Source of the DNA: Mallotus nudiflorus
Lineage: Eukaryota > Streptophyta > Magnoliopsida > Malpighiales > Euphorbiaceae
Direction: 5' to 3'
NCBI GenBank assembly: GCA_947683625.1
Contig: CANTUR010000453.1
Coordinates: 496,001-560,000 of the forward strand
Length of the DNA stretch: 64,000 nt
This document shows, piece after piece, positions 21,587 to 33,092 of the stretch (position 1 is the first letter of the stretch; every line of letters starts with the position of its first letter). A program made the position numbers and the translations under genes. The notes beneath the pieces are model-generated. The model saw nothing but the letters and a program-made list of their open reading frames with translations. It had not been told where the DNA came from and searched no databases.

Positions 21587-23640
21587 GATCACACAAAGAG
21601 GGATGAAGTAATGTTTTGGATGACACCTGCAAGGTTCGTAATGATTTATAAGCAATAACAATAAGAACATATCTGCTGAGATGGTACCATAGAGTGTATA
21701 ATTGGCAAACAACGCATAACTACTTCATGAGCAAATTTCTTTGTAGAGACAAGAGAAAATGGTAAATGGAGAATCATAATTTACTAGTTTTTGGTAAATG
21801 TATGATGATAACAAGTCAAACTACAACGAAAAAAATGAGACCATTGTCAAATTTAGCATCATCATAGATAGTAGATGACAAAACCTGACATCTAAAGAAA
21901 GATTTTTCAGCAAATAATATGTTTGATTAATCTTATTTAGGAAAACTGAATTGTAATTTAAATGAGGTGAGATTTACTCGTCCATCTGACAGCGAAACCT
22001 GCTTTATTAGATTCAATGCATTTTTTTTTTCTATTTATGCACCCATCCTAGTCATGACTTCAGAATAATATGATTGCAAGTGTAGCCTCCTGCCATTTTG
22101 GGAATTTTCTAAGGTTTAAACATTAATAAAAATCAGAATGCATTTTTTACATAATTGTCTCCTGAAGTCACTCTTCCTGAATTACACCTAACTTTTTCAT
22201 TAAAATCAACATAATTTTTTCTCACTCATTTCAAAACTAGCTCTTCTAGGAAAAAATGAAATTGAAAGTATCGAATATGTCTTTTGAGGGGAAAATGATT
22301 GGGAAGCATTGTTCTGACTCCCTAATAAAACATTTCAGACAGACCATTATTTTTCAAATGTTCTGCACACGAATCATAATGCATTTAGTGACTTTCTGAG
22401 GTTATATTTCCAATTGGAAAACTTCAATCCAACTTGAGACAAATATCATGCTGAATGCTGATATCTTAAAATGAAGACAGGAAATAGGTTTGTGCTCTGT
22501 ATAGTATGTTGCTTCTCAGAAAAACAAAGGAGTGCTATTTCAGATGTGAACTACAGCATGGAAGAATTAATTTCAATGGCATGAAAAAGCAAAGCAGTTT
22601 TTAAATCACACATACAAAAAATAAATAAATACAAAATAAAAAAAATAAAAGGCACATTGCCTTTGTTACCTTTTCTTTTGGTCTCAATTAATTTGCTAGT
22701 GACACCTTCCCTTCTAATCTGGAGTAGTAGTCTGAGTTGTTGAAAAATAAACTTCAACGAAGCTACAGTGATATCAGCATTAGTAAAATTTATGGGAAGT
22801 AAAACTCATGTATTATGTTGATTCTTCAACTAGCATCTTCCTTCGTCACATTGGTTCCTCTCCACATCCCCAAGGACCCCAACATTATAAAAAATTAAGA
22901 CAATCATGTTTTAGTTATAAGATACTAAAAAAATATAAGTAGAGTAAACAAGTTTTAAGTCATGTCCGTTTCGGACCAAGAAAAGAATAAATCAATTATT
23001 TTTTTAATGACATAGCTACTCAAATTGATAGCCCAAAATAAATATTACTGCTATTTTTATAGAAAACAAAATAAAGTCATCTGCCTCCATTTAAAAGCCA
23101 ACTTAGTTAAGCCTTAATTCTAAACTAGTATTTATTTATTTATTTTTTTGAACCAGTACCCTGAACTAGTTGAAGTCAACACCTTCAGAAAGATCCAGTG
23201 CCTTTACTTTAAATCCTTTCTCACTACTTCCCTCGTTACTATATTTAAGAACAAGGGAAATATCCACAGTAGCTCATACATATAGATATGAAGATCATAG
23301 GTTACTCAATTAAGTGAAAGAGAGATGCAACTCAGATTATGGAGTGACACAACCATATCCAAACAATTCCGTTTTATGCCAAAAAGATTGATACCGGAGG
23401 CAATCTTTGACAGTTCATGGAGAATTTTTAAGAGTAGAGAAAGAAAACATCCATAATCCATTTTAAAATCAATTTATCAGAGATATAGGGACAAACATTT
23501 TTAAATTATTGAAATCAAGCCGTTTAGATTTGATTTATTAAAAATAAGGGGACAACCAAAATACATTTTAATTATTTTGACAGAATAAGTCTTCCTCTCA
23601 TTCTTAGAATTTTGAAAACAAATCTCAACGAATGATATAA
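21587..23640. other. Upstream region of the MADS gene, no gene seen
   Basis: AT-rich, lower in simple repeats than the rest of the window. The short open frames (for example 22551-22757) do not resemble known proteins. Confidence 0.5.
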
Positions 23641-23740
23641 GTAATGCATTCATCATAAACAATTAAGGCATCTAAAAGTATTGAGTATTGTAATGCATTC
23701 ATCATAAACAAGTTAAGGCACCTAAAAGTATTGAGTATTG
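23641..23740. repeat. Tandem duplication of ~50 bases
   Basis: Unit 1 (23641-23689) and unit 2 (23690-23740) both begin GTAATGCATTCATCATAAAC and end AAAGTATTGAGTATT. They differ by one substitution and a two-base indel, so the event is recent. Confidence 0.9.
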
Positions 23741-24854
23741 ATGACAAGAAGAAAATTCTGAATTAGTAGAGAAGAATAAGATCCGCATGGCTCTCCTAAA
23801 AACAAGTGACTTATTTTCTTACCTGATCCAATTAAAGCCAGGTTCCCCATTGGTTTGATGGTTTCTAATCTTCTAAGCTGGTGGTCATCCTCAAATTACT
23901 GGTTATCCTCAAAGTGGGTAGTGTTCCAGGTTCCAGCACATCTCTACATGAGATAACATAGGAAAAAGTTCTTAAAATTGGCATCTAGCAGTGGTCTTTC
24001 TATTTTCTATCAGGATTCGGAGAATCTGCATAGACACATTGAATGAACTCACTTTCATCACATGAAAAATAACTAAATCAACTTTGAGTGAGTTTTAAAC
24101 TCTCTATCCTAATTTAGTGAAATAAAATTAATAGCTGATAATCTATGATGCAACAAACAGAGTTTCAAAGAAAAGCATGTCAATGGCGTTCAAAAGCCTA
24201 GAGCAAAAGAGAAACATTGTTGTCAGTGGCTCAGTGCTCAGAAAGCTTGGTCACAAATACCAATTTCCTACTGAAGAAAGTAATTAAAAAACAACATGCA
24301 ATCTGAATTATTTTTAGCAAATATTCAGGAGTCAAAAACCAAAATCAGTTCACTGTTTTATAACAAACTACATCAATGCAGGCTGAAGTTTTCAAATGAG
24401 ACAGTCAGAAATAATAAATAATAACTCGCACAATTCTTACTGATCCCTCAGGACAGAAATCATCAAGATTTATAACGTACCATATCACCAGAGTCCAAAA
24501 GGCAAGGGTCTCAAATTGTCCAAACAAGACAGTGAAGCCTTGTTGATAGATAGTAACTCAAAAATGCAACCTGGCATTTCCAAATGGCACAATATTGGGT
24601 AAGATGATGCAGAAGCAATTTCTGGTCTCCACAATCCATTCAGAGTTTCAACATGGTTATTATACATAAGGTGCTGTTTTTCCCATATCTTCCTCAGTTC
24701 CAGATACAATTTAGTTAGCTCACTTCCCAAGCCAATGGTACCACCCTAATTCTTCTAATTGTGGTGTTCTTCCACATTATCATTTTGTGGCCAACATAAT
24801 TCTTTTTGGAATCATTTAAGAGGGTGACTGCCAACGTATATAGGCTTGCTGAAA
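23741..24854. other. 3' flank of the PPR gene
   Basis: Probably includes the PPR 3' UTR. On the minus strand an 81-codon open frame (24485-24730) lies just after the stop codon but resembles nothing I know. A splice-donor-like GGATCAG|GTAAG on the minus strand near 23820 could mark a UTR exon. Confidence 0.4.
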
Positions 24855-27836
24855 TTACCAGTAATCTTTACACGAACAAGTACCTTGTCTAAAATGATGG
24901 AAACGAAATGGATCTCTAAGAATTATTTCTCGATTTTCCACTCTTGAAAAGAGCTTCATTGCTGTATGACAATCATCACAGACTCTCAAATTTTTCATTA
25001 CCTTGACAGGAGCTGATGGTGGCAAACTAATAATTCCAAAACTCACGGCTAGCTTTTCACTGTGGTGGTTCACCCCCAAGGTGCCCTTGACTTCTGTAGA
25101 GGTACTGAAAACAATGTTCTGAATCTTCTGATCAACATAACCTATCTTCCTTATCTTCTCTAGCATTTCTACCAACTTTTTATAAATGATTTGCCTCTTT
25201 GGGTGAGAAGTATCACCCACCACAAAAGAATGAACCTTGTTTCCTACCTCAATCCAACTCTGACCAGGTTCCTTCTTAACTCCTCTATTGCTCATTAGCT
25301 CTCTAATATTCATGGCAGGTAAATCAATCCCAGCATCAGTGTAAATGTTGTAAAGAAGAACATAAGATGAAGATTTTTGAGGGTCAAGCTCCATTAGTTT
25401 CATCGCAGCATGTTTGCCTGAAACAGAGTCCTTATATACCCTGCAACCACTCAATAGTGTTCTCCACATCACTGGATCATCTTCAAAACCCGAGTTTAAA
25501 ATGAAATTTTCGGCATCCAGCAGCCTTCCTGCACGACTGAGAAGATCAACTAAACAGGCACAATGCTTTACATTAATTTTCACGCCATGGTCTTTCACCA
25601 TGCTTTCATAGTATCTGTCATTGCAAAAGAAAAAAAAAAACTATTAAATACATGATTGAATTGAGACACACAGGTAGATGTATAAAGTATCTACTTGAAG
25701 AAAGATTCCAAATATAAGTATAATCTGGTTTGCAAGAATATAAGTTAACAAAATTTTCTAACGTTTAGCTAAATGCCAAGTGAATCAGAAAAAAAAAAAA
25801 AAGTTTGAGAAGTTTCATTGTTCGACATTCCAATTTATCCATTTATTATTCTTTTATGGTTAATTTCACAAAAATTCATTTTTTAATAATTATGTCCCAC
25901 CAACACTGCAAAACTATTCCTCAGCAGCAGTCTTATATGCTTGACTCCAAGGAAAATCATTCTGATAGTTCCACCAGGAGACATCCTTGTTCTCTCAAGG
26001 AAAAAAAAAAAGGAAGGGGGCTGTCTTGCCATACCTCAATCCTTCCTCAACAAGCCCTCCATGGCTACAAGCAGTTAGAACTCCAATGAATGTAATTTGG
26101 TTTGGGTGAATTCCAGACCTCTCCATCAACTCAAAGAGTTTCAAGGCATCCTTTGCACATCCATGCTGTGCATTGCTGCAGATCATCACAGACCATGAGA
26201 CCGCATCAGGATCCTGCATCTCCTCAAATGTTATTTTAGCAGAGTCTATGTTCCCAGACTTTGCATACATAGAAATCTGTGCATTTTGAACAACAGTAAA
26301 GATCCCAATGCCAGTCTTCATTGCGTACCCATGGACCTGCTCCCCAGATCTTTCAGTGGCCAAATCTGCACAAGCACCCAACATTATTGATATTATGTAC
26401 TCATCTGGTTTCTTTCCAGATGCCAGCAGTTCATAAAACAGAGCTAATGCTTCCTCCATTTTTCCATTTTGAGCATATCCAGCAATCATGGAAGTCCAGG
26501 AAACAATATCTAACATGGGAGTTGAATTGAAGCTTTTCAACTGATCCTCGTTTGAACCCAACAAGGAGTAAAAGTCAATAAGCGTGCTTGCAATGAATTC
26601 ATCAGATTGAATGTTGTTCTTACAGATTTGGGCATGAATTTGTTTTCCGTATTCAAATGCTCCAGTACAACTGCAGATTTTGACTATGCTTGAGAAAGTA
26701 AAATTTGAGGGTTTCATTCCCTTCCTCTGCATCTGAGAGAAAAATTCAAATGCTTCATATGCACATTTTTTACCTATATCTTCTGTGTGGATGAATCCAG
26801 CAATCATGGCATTATACATCACAACATTTTGATTAGGACTTGTTCTGAAAAGTTTAATTGCATCACTTAAATACCCAGTTTTTGCATACATATCAACCAA
26901 TGCAGAGCCAACAACAACGTCCAAATCCAGTCCAAGTTTGATAGTGTATCCATGAAGTGTTTTGCCACATTCTATCATATTATTAAGATTTGAATAACAA
27001 GAGTTCAAGGCACTTCCTAGTGTAAAAGCATTCAAACTTAATCCAGTATGATGCATTTTTCTTAAAATTTTCAACATTTCCTCGTATTCACCGATTCTAA
27101 CGTACCCAGCAATCAAAGAATTCCAAGAAACATTATCCAGCTCATCAAAAGACTCAAATAAAAGCCTTGCCTGATCAACCTTCTCACACTTGCAATACAT
27201 ATTAATAAGCAAGTTGGTCACAAAAACTTGCCTACACAACCCACAAACAATAGCCAATCCATGAATTATTTTACCTAACTCAAGATCCCCAATTTGACCA
27301 CAAGCACTTAGCACACCAGCATAACTGAACTTATCAAGCTTTAAACAAACCCTTTTGGCTTCACTAAACATACTAACAGCCTTGCGATATAAACCCACAT
27401 CCACATACCCAGAAATCAAAAGATTATAAGAAAACACACTCGGTTGAGACATTCTGTCAAACAGTTTCTGAGCAGTACCCATCTGACCAACTTTGCTGTA
27501 CATGTTAAGAAGATTATTCAGCAAGAAGAGGCAGGGCTTGAAAGCAGTTTTTATCATGTGGGTATGAGCGAGCTTGCCATGGATTAAATACCCGGATTTT
27601 GAAGAGAATTGCACTAGCTTTATATAGGCAACCGAGTCCAAAGAGAAAATTGAGGGGCATGATTGATAATGTTGTGAAGACAGGGATAAAGTTGGAGGCA
27701 ATGCAGTGAATGATGCCTTGAATTGTGCCCGGTAAAGGCAAAGATTAGGCAAGAAAATGTTGTTTGAGAGGCAAATGGAGCTGCTTTCTGCACATAATTT
27801 CGTGTCGTTGCATGCTTTGAAAACTCTTGAATGCAT
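24855..27836 (-). CDS. PPR protein, PLS-E-DYW class, resembling At3g13880 (OTP72), 2 exons
   Basis: Exon 1 is 26035-27836 and exon 2 is 24855-25614. The intron 25615-26034 has TTGAG|GTATGG and GACAG|ATAC borders and joins in frame (GLR-YYESM) to give 853 residues. The N-terminus (MHSRVFKACNDTKLC...) looks like an organelle presequence. P, L and S repeats fill residues about 65-680 (for example LFDRMSQPSVFSYNLLISGY, VDMYAKTGYLSDAIKLF). The E region includes KKEPGQSWIEVGNKVHSF. The C-terminal DYW cytidine-deaminase domain has the HSE motif (about 785-787), CDDC (813/816) and ends CSCKDYW. From memory it aligns repeat by repeat with Arabidopsis At3g13880, including THMIK and CKNNIQSDEF; that gene is, as I recall, the mitochondrial editing factor OTP72. 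C-to-U RNA editing is the likely role. The editing target is inference. Confidence 0.94.
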
Positions 27837-28621
27837 AGCGTAGATTATTAGATTACAGCAGATAGGTGTTTAAGGAGTTCAAAATTGAAATTGAATCAAT
27901 TGCACCAACCAGGCACAAGCCACCAAGCTCCTTGATATTTGCACACAACATGGGAATCTGTGGAATCCTCGTCATTTTATATATGCTGCCTAAAGTATCA
28001 AATTGGACCTCAACTCAACTATATTTCGAAATCGACATTAAACTTTAAAATTTGTTTGGTCCTAATATTCTAAAAATTCTTATAATTAAATTTTATAAGT
28101 CAAAAAAATTTTAATTTTAATTTATCTATTAAGAAATTATCTAAATTAATATATAAAATTGATAATTTTTTTTTTGAAAAATATATATCATATAATTATA
28201 AAGTTTTAAATATCTTAAACCAATATAATAATTTTTAGAAAAAATTTAATTTTTTATAATTGTTTAAATTTTCTAAAAAAACTTTTACACTTCAAAATTT
28301 TAAAATTTTTTTAGAATTAAGTGATGTACACATGAAAAATTCATCAATTTTATTATAATTTAATTTTAATAGTTTAATAATTAAATTTTATTTATCAATT
28401 TAATTTTAATAGTTAATTAATTATAAATTATTTAAATTAATGATTAAAATTAATGAATTTTTTGAAATGTATATCATTTAATTGTAAAGTTTTAAAAAAA
28501 TTTTGGTTTATAAAAAGTTTTAAGAAATTTTAAATAAATTTTTAAGAAAAGTTAAAATTTGTTTTAAAAATAAAAAATTAGTATGTAGCCTTAAAAAGTT
28601 TTAACATTTTATAATTAAGTC
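27837..28621. other. PPR upstream region and AT-rich DNA, no gene
   Basis: The first ~150 bases are probably the PPR promoter/5' UTR. From 28060 the sequence is very AT-rich. The block ATATCATATAATTATAAAGT near 28185 recurs, diverged, near 28470. Confidence 0.5.

Positions 28622-28655
<34 letters not shown>
28622..28655. repeat. Compound microsatellite (AT)n(AC)n
   Basis: About ten AT units followed by about seven AC units, abutting the left LTR of Copia element 2. Confidence 0.9.
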
Positions 28656-29914
28656 CGTATGCATGATCAATTCCTTTATTATGACTTTAACAAACAATTT
28701 GGTTGAACTAATCATGTTTGCTAAGTGATTGTAGATGAAACTCTCTACCTATGAATGACTAAAGCTCTTGAAAGATCATTTCATGCATCCTCAAAGTCCT
28801 TTAGAACATAAACAAACACCAAGGATGAAACAAAGGTTGTTCAACATCAAATTCAAGTCAATACGAGCCACTTAGTACACATCACGAACAACCCTCACGA
28901 TCGGGAGCATGACTCACGAATAGAAGACCAAAGAAGGCTTTGTAATGTAAAGAAGCTTATGCCCCTCACGATTTGCCCTCACAATCATGAGTGGGTTATG
29001 ACAAACAGTCTAGACCATGATGTTGATGTTCAGCTTGTGAGACTAAAACTTTGTTGAAGGTGTAAAGGCTTTGGATCGCTCACAGATCACGGTTATAATC
29101 GGGAGGTGATTGTGACCATCACACTTAACCATGAATCGTATGAGTCCTTGAAGATTTAAAGACCTTGAGTTGCCCACGATCTCCAGTCACGATCGTAAGT
29201 GGATCGTGACCTCAACTTACTTAGTCTCCAACGGCTACTTCTGACACCAACAACTCTAATTTTTAGCCGTCATGATCATGAGCATGCCCTTACGATTATG
29301 AGCAACATTCTTCTTGCAAAAGCTGAATAGTATTAATTGAGGAATGGTGAAGCTTAAAGATGAATTAAATGCACTCCAACAACTAGTTTATCATCTATAA
29401 CTATAAATAAAAATGCTAAAGCATCATTCAAGAGTTAGACACTTTGTTAGTTGAGAAATTTACTCTTAGAATCAATTGTGCATTTAATCTCTTCATCTAA
29501 CTTTCTTATATTCTTAAACACTTTTTAAGAGTGGGTTCTGTAATAGAATTAGGATTCTTTTTCATCTATTTTCTTAGGACAGAAAAAGGAAAGTGAGAAC
29601 CTATTTTTAATTGTATATTTTAAGTGTTAGTTTATTGAAAACACTTTGGTTTAAAATTGATCCTAAACTCTTAGTTGTAAGATTTGAGTTGAGTCTTAAG
29701 ACTTAAGTTATAAAAATCAATCTAAGTAAATAGATTGAAGTGGTTTAAAAAACCTAACTTAAGAGAGTTATGTGGAGACATAGGATTGTTTGATAAATCG
29801 AACTCCTCAAACACTTATGTTATTACTTATTGTTCCTTTAATTCCTTCTTAATTTTTGTTTATTATCCTTTAAATTCTTAAAAGCCCTATTCATCCCCCT
29901 CTAGGTAAATTAGA
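28656..29914 (+). repeat. 5' LTR of Copia element 2
   Basis: Aligns by eye with 39374-41033 after removal of the MITE. Its 5' end reads CGTATGCATG where the right LTR has TGTGTGCATG. It contains several GATC-centred near-palindromes, for example at 28894-28907, 29186-29199 and 29269-29282 (GTCATGATCATGAG). Confidence 0.88.
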
Positions 29915-29915
29915 A

Positions 29916-29928
29916 TTGGTATCAGAGA
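29916..29928 (+). other. Primer binding site of Copia element 2
   Basis: TTGGTATCAGAGA just after the LTR, the initiator Met-tRNA site used by most plant Copia elements. Confidence 0.88.
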
Positions 29929-29989
29929 TTGACTCTTTGGTACTTAATTATAAGAAGAATAGAACATAGGGAGTGAATCTTTAAAATTT

Positions 29990-31640
29990 TAAAATTTTTC
30001 ATCCCTTAGACCCTTCTTCGATGGTAGTGACTATCCACATTAAAAATTCATGATGGATTTATACTTAAATAGTGACCCACTTAGACTTTTGGATGTCTTA
30101 CTAAAAGGTTGGGAACTATCAAAAGCTACAATTGATGGTGTTAAAATAACTTTATTAAGAAGTCAATAGTTAAATGATAAAAAAGAAGACAATCACAAGA
30201 ATAAAAAGGTCGTGCTATTTTGCTTACCTTTATGTCTAGAGAAGAAGGAGGAAAAGTCCAAAATTGCCAATTTGCAAAGGAAGTGTAGGAGACTCTTGAG
30301 AATCACTATGAAGGAAACATATAAATGAGAAGTAAGAAGGCTTAACTCCATGTATACAAGTATGAACTCTTCAAAATGAAACCTTAAAAATCAATAACGG
30401 AGATGACAAACTGCCTCAACACCCTTTTTATCAACCTTAAGAAACTTGAAAAATACTTTTCTAAGAAAGAAGTAAACACTAAGATTCTAAGAATCCTACC
30501 TAAGAAGGATTGAAAATCTAGAGTTACTTTAATTGAGGAAGCTCATTACCTCTTAAATCTTTCCACCAACATCCTCATTAGGAAGCTATTTACACATAAG
30601 CTTATCCTAAAGTAAAGAGAAAATGAAAAAGATGAGAAAGAAGAGATGAAGAAAGGAATTATTTTAAAGGCTATATAAAAAGCAAGTGATAAAGAAAGTC
30701 TTATTGATTTTAGTAAGGACAATGATGAAATTGTTATGATCACTATAGACTTTAAGAAGTTTTTAAAAAGAAAAAAAACTTCTTAAAGTAAAAAAAAAAA
30801 GAAGCTTAAAGGTAAGAAGAACAAGGAGGTGACTTGCTATAAATACAAGAAACCGAGACACACTATAAATAAGTGCCCAAGGTTGAAGTTCAAGGGCAAG
30901 ATAGCAAAAGACAAGAAGAAGGAATTTAAAGCTTCATAAGATGACTCTTCTAATTTGGAGAAGGAAGAGGAATAACAAAAAGTGGCCAACCTTTGCTTCA
31001 TAGCACTTAAGGACAATAATAAGGTACCATCAACTTACCACTGCTCTTATGATGATTGTGATGATGATAATTATGATGATGAGAGCTCTATTATGAACAA
31101 ACTTATGTTTAAGTGCAAGAGCTTACTCTTTAAGAAAAATCTCTACAAGTATAAGCTCTCCGATCTATCTAAGGAATTTGAAACCTTAAAAAATAATTTT
31201 TGAAAACTTGTTTTATTAAATGAAAAACTTGTTAATGATTTGAAAAGTTCCACTTCATTGAAGAAGGAACTCAAAAAATTAATAATGAAAATCAAAAGCT
31301 TTTTAAAGAAGTTTTGAATTTAAAAGACTCTAGCTCAAAATTCAAAAGGGGTAAAAAGACCTTAGATAGTTTTCTGGAATCCCAAAGATACTATAGGAAC
31401 ACCCACAGACTTGGATATTTTAATGGAACTTCTTCTTCTTCATAATCACTCATCAAATTTGTCAAAGCTACTTATAACTCTTCTCCTTATACTTTCAAAC
31501 CCATTGAGACTCAAGTTTTTAAACTTAAAAAGTCTCAAACATTAAGAGTTAATATTAAGTCTCCCAAGACTAAATAATTCATGACTTAAAGGTCCAAGAC
31601 ACAAGTCAAAAGACTTTAATCTAAGCATGTAATTATGTAT
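29990..31640 (+). pseudogene. Copia gag (element 2)
   Basis: The translation starts RPFFDGSDYPH and runs through ATIDGV and LRILPKKD-like blocks with many stops. The zinc knuckle (30835-30876) reads CYKYKKPRHTINKC: the second Cys of CX2CX4HX4C is replaced by Tyr. An acidic stretch follows, part of the open frame 30982-31203. Confidence 0.8.
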
Positions 31641-31989
31641 ACTAGAAATAACTCCATAAAGCATGCTCCTCAACCCTATAATCCTCATCTTTGTTATTGT
31701 ATGTCTCATATGCATCCTAGATCACAAAACTAACCTAGAAAGCCTTTATAAAACTTTCACGCACAATTTGGTAGATATGAACATTATAATGCAACACACT
31801 AATACTAGACATATCTATGCACCTAAAAGAAATATGTTTGCTAATAGTAGATGCTTTTATTACATGACCAAAGGTCACATTAGCAATGTTTGCTTCTATA
31901 GGAGATTACACTAACACTTACTACCTTTGGACTATTTTGAGACTAACCAACTTAGACCCATAAAGATTTAGGTTCAAAAAAGTGTTTGA

Positions 31990-33092
31990 ATATGTTGATT
32001 ATATGTGTGCTTGAAGTCCATAAAGGGAAAAAGTAAAAAGTACTTATATAATAGATGTTCAAGACGCAAAATAGGTGATAAAGGTCAATTCACTTCCCTT
32101 GAAGTTAAAAATATTGGAAATCTCACTTTTGGAGACAATGTAAAAGTGAAGATTTTTGGAATTGGCAAGATAGATAACCCTCAAACCCTTTCTATTCATC
32201 ATATTTTATTAGTTGATGGCCTAAAACATAATCTTATTATTATTAGTCAACTATATGACATGGGAAACAAAGTCACTTTCTATCCTAAAAAAAGCTTTAT
32301 TAGTAGCTTAGAATATGATAAAGTAATTTTTAATAATGAAAGAGTGGACAATGTCTATATTATTGACTAGAATAAAGTTGATAATAAAGATATTAAATGT
32401 CTAATGTATTTTTCCTTTAACACACATACTTGGCATAGAAGACTAAGACATGCTAACTTTAAGCTTTTAGTTGAATTTAGTAAAAAGGAACTTGTGGATA
32501 GGTTGCCCAAAGTCAAGTTCACAAAGTTCAAGACTTGTGATGCTTGTCAAAAGGAAAAATAAACTAAGTAATCCTTTAAACTAAAAAATAATATGTTAAC
32601 TTCTAAGCCATTAGAATTAATTCATATGAACTTATTTGGACCTACTAGAGTTATTAGTTTAGGTGGAATGCATTATGCATTTGTGTTTGTTGATGATTGC
32701 TTTACATTTACTTTGGTATGATTTTTAGCTCACAAAAATGATGCTCTTAAAGCTTTTCAAATTTTTCAAAATGAAAAAGGTTTTTGTATTTCCTTTATTA
32801 AAAGTGACCATGGAACCAAATTTGAAAATGAATTTGTTTCTAAAGCTTATGAAGGAATTTTCCTATGCTATTCCACCTCAAGTAAAGCTTATAAAATCTT
32901 TAAAAAAAGAACTCTAGTGGTTGAAGAGTTAAAGCATGTTATATTTGATGAATATAACCCACTTAATCCTAAAAAAGATTTTGTTAGTGTTGACAAAGTT
33001 GTAGAGGACTTTATGGAGATGAGCCTTCATGAAAAGGATACTAACAAACCTTTGAAGATTGATGATCCCAACAAGGAAGATGATGAGGAGGT
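31990..33092 (+). pseudogene. Copia protease and truncated integrase (element 2)
   Basis: At 32005-32370 the protease region reads YLYNRCSRRKIGDKGQF, where an active enzyme has DSG; the catalytic Asp is lost. Then LLVDGLKHNLIIISQL and ERVDNVYIID. The integrase zinc region (HANFKLLVEF, CDACQKEK) and core (LELIHMNLFGPTRV, SDHGTKFENEF) follow. After FENEF the frame jumps to AYKIFKKRTLVVEELKHVIFDE, a block that normally comes about 100 residues later. The part with the catalytic Glu is therefore deleted near 32845-32875. The first Asp is also changed (MNLFGP). The reading is cut at 33092 by a Tat-like LTR. Confidence 0.85.

Noticed and set aside
24485..24730. 81-codon minus-strand ORF after the PPR stop codon
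   Set aside because: No family resemblance; most likely part of the PPR 3' UTR.
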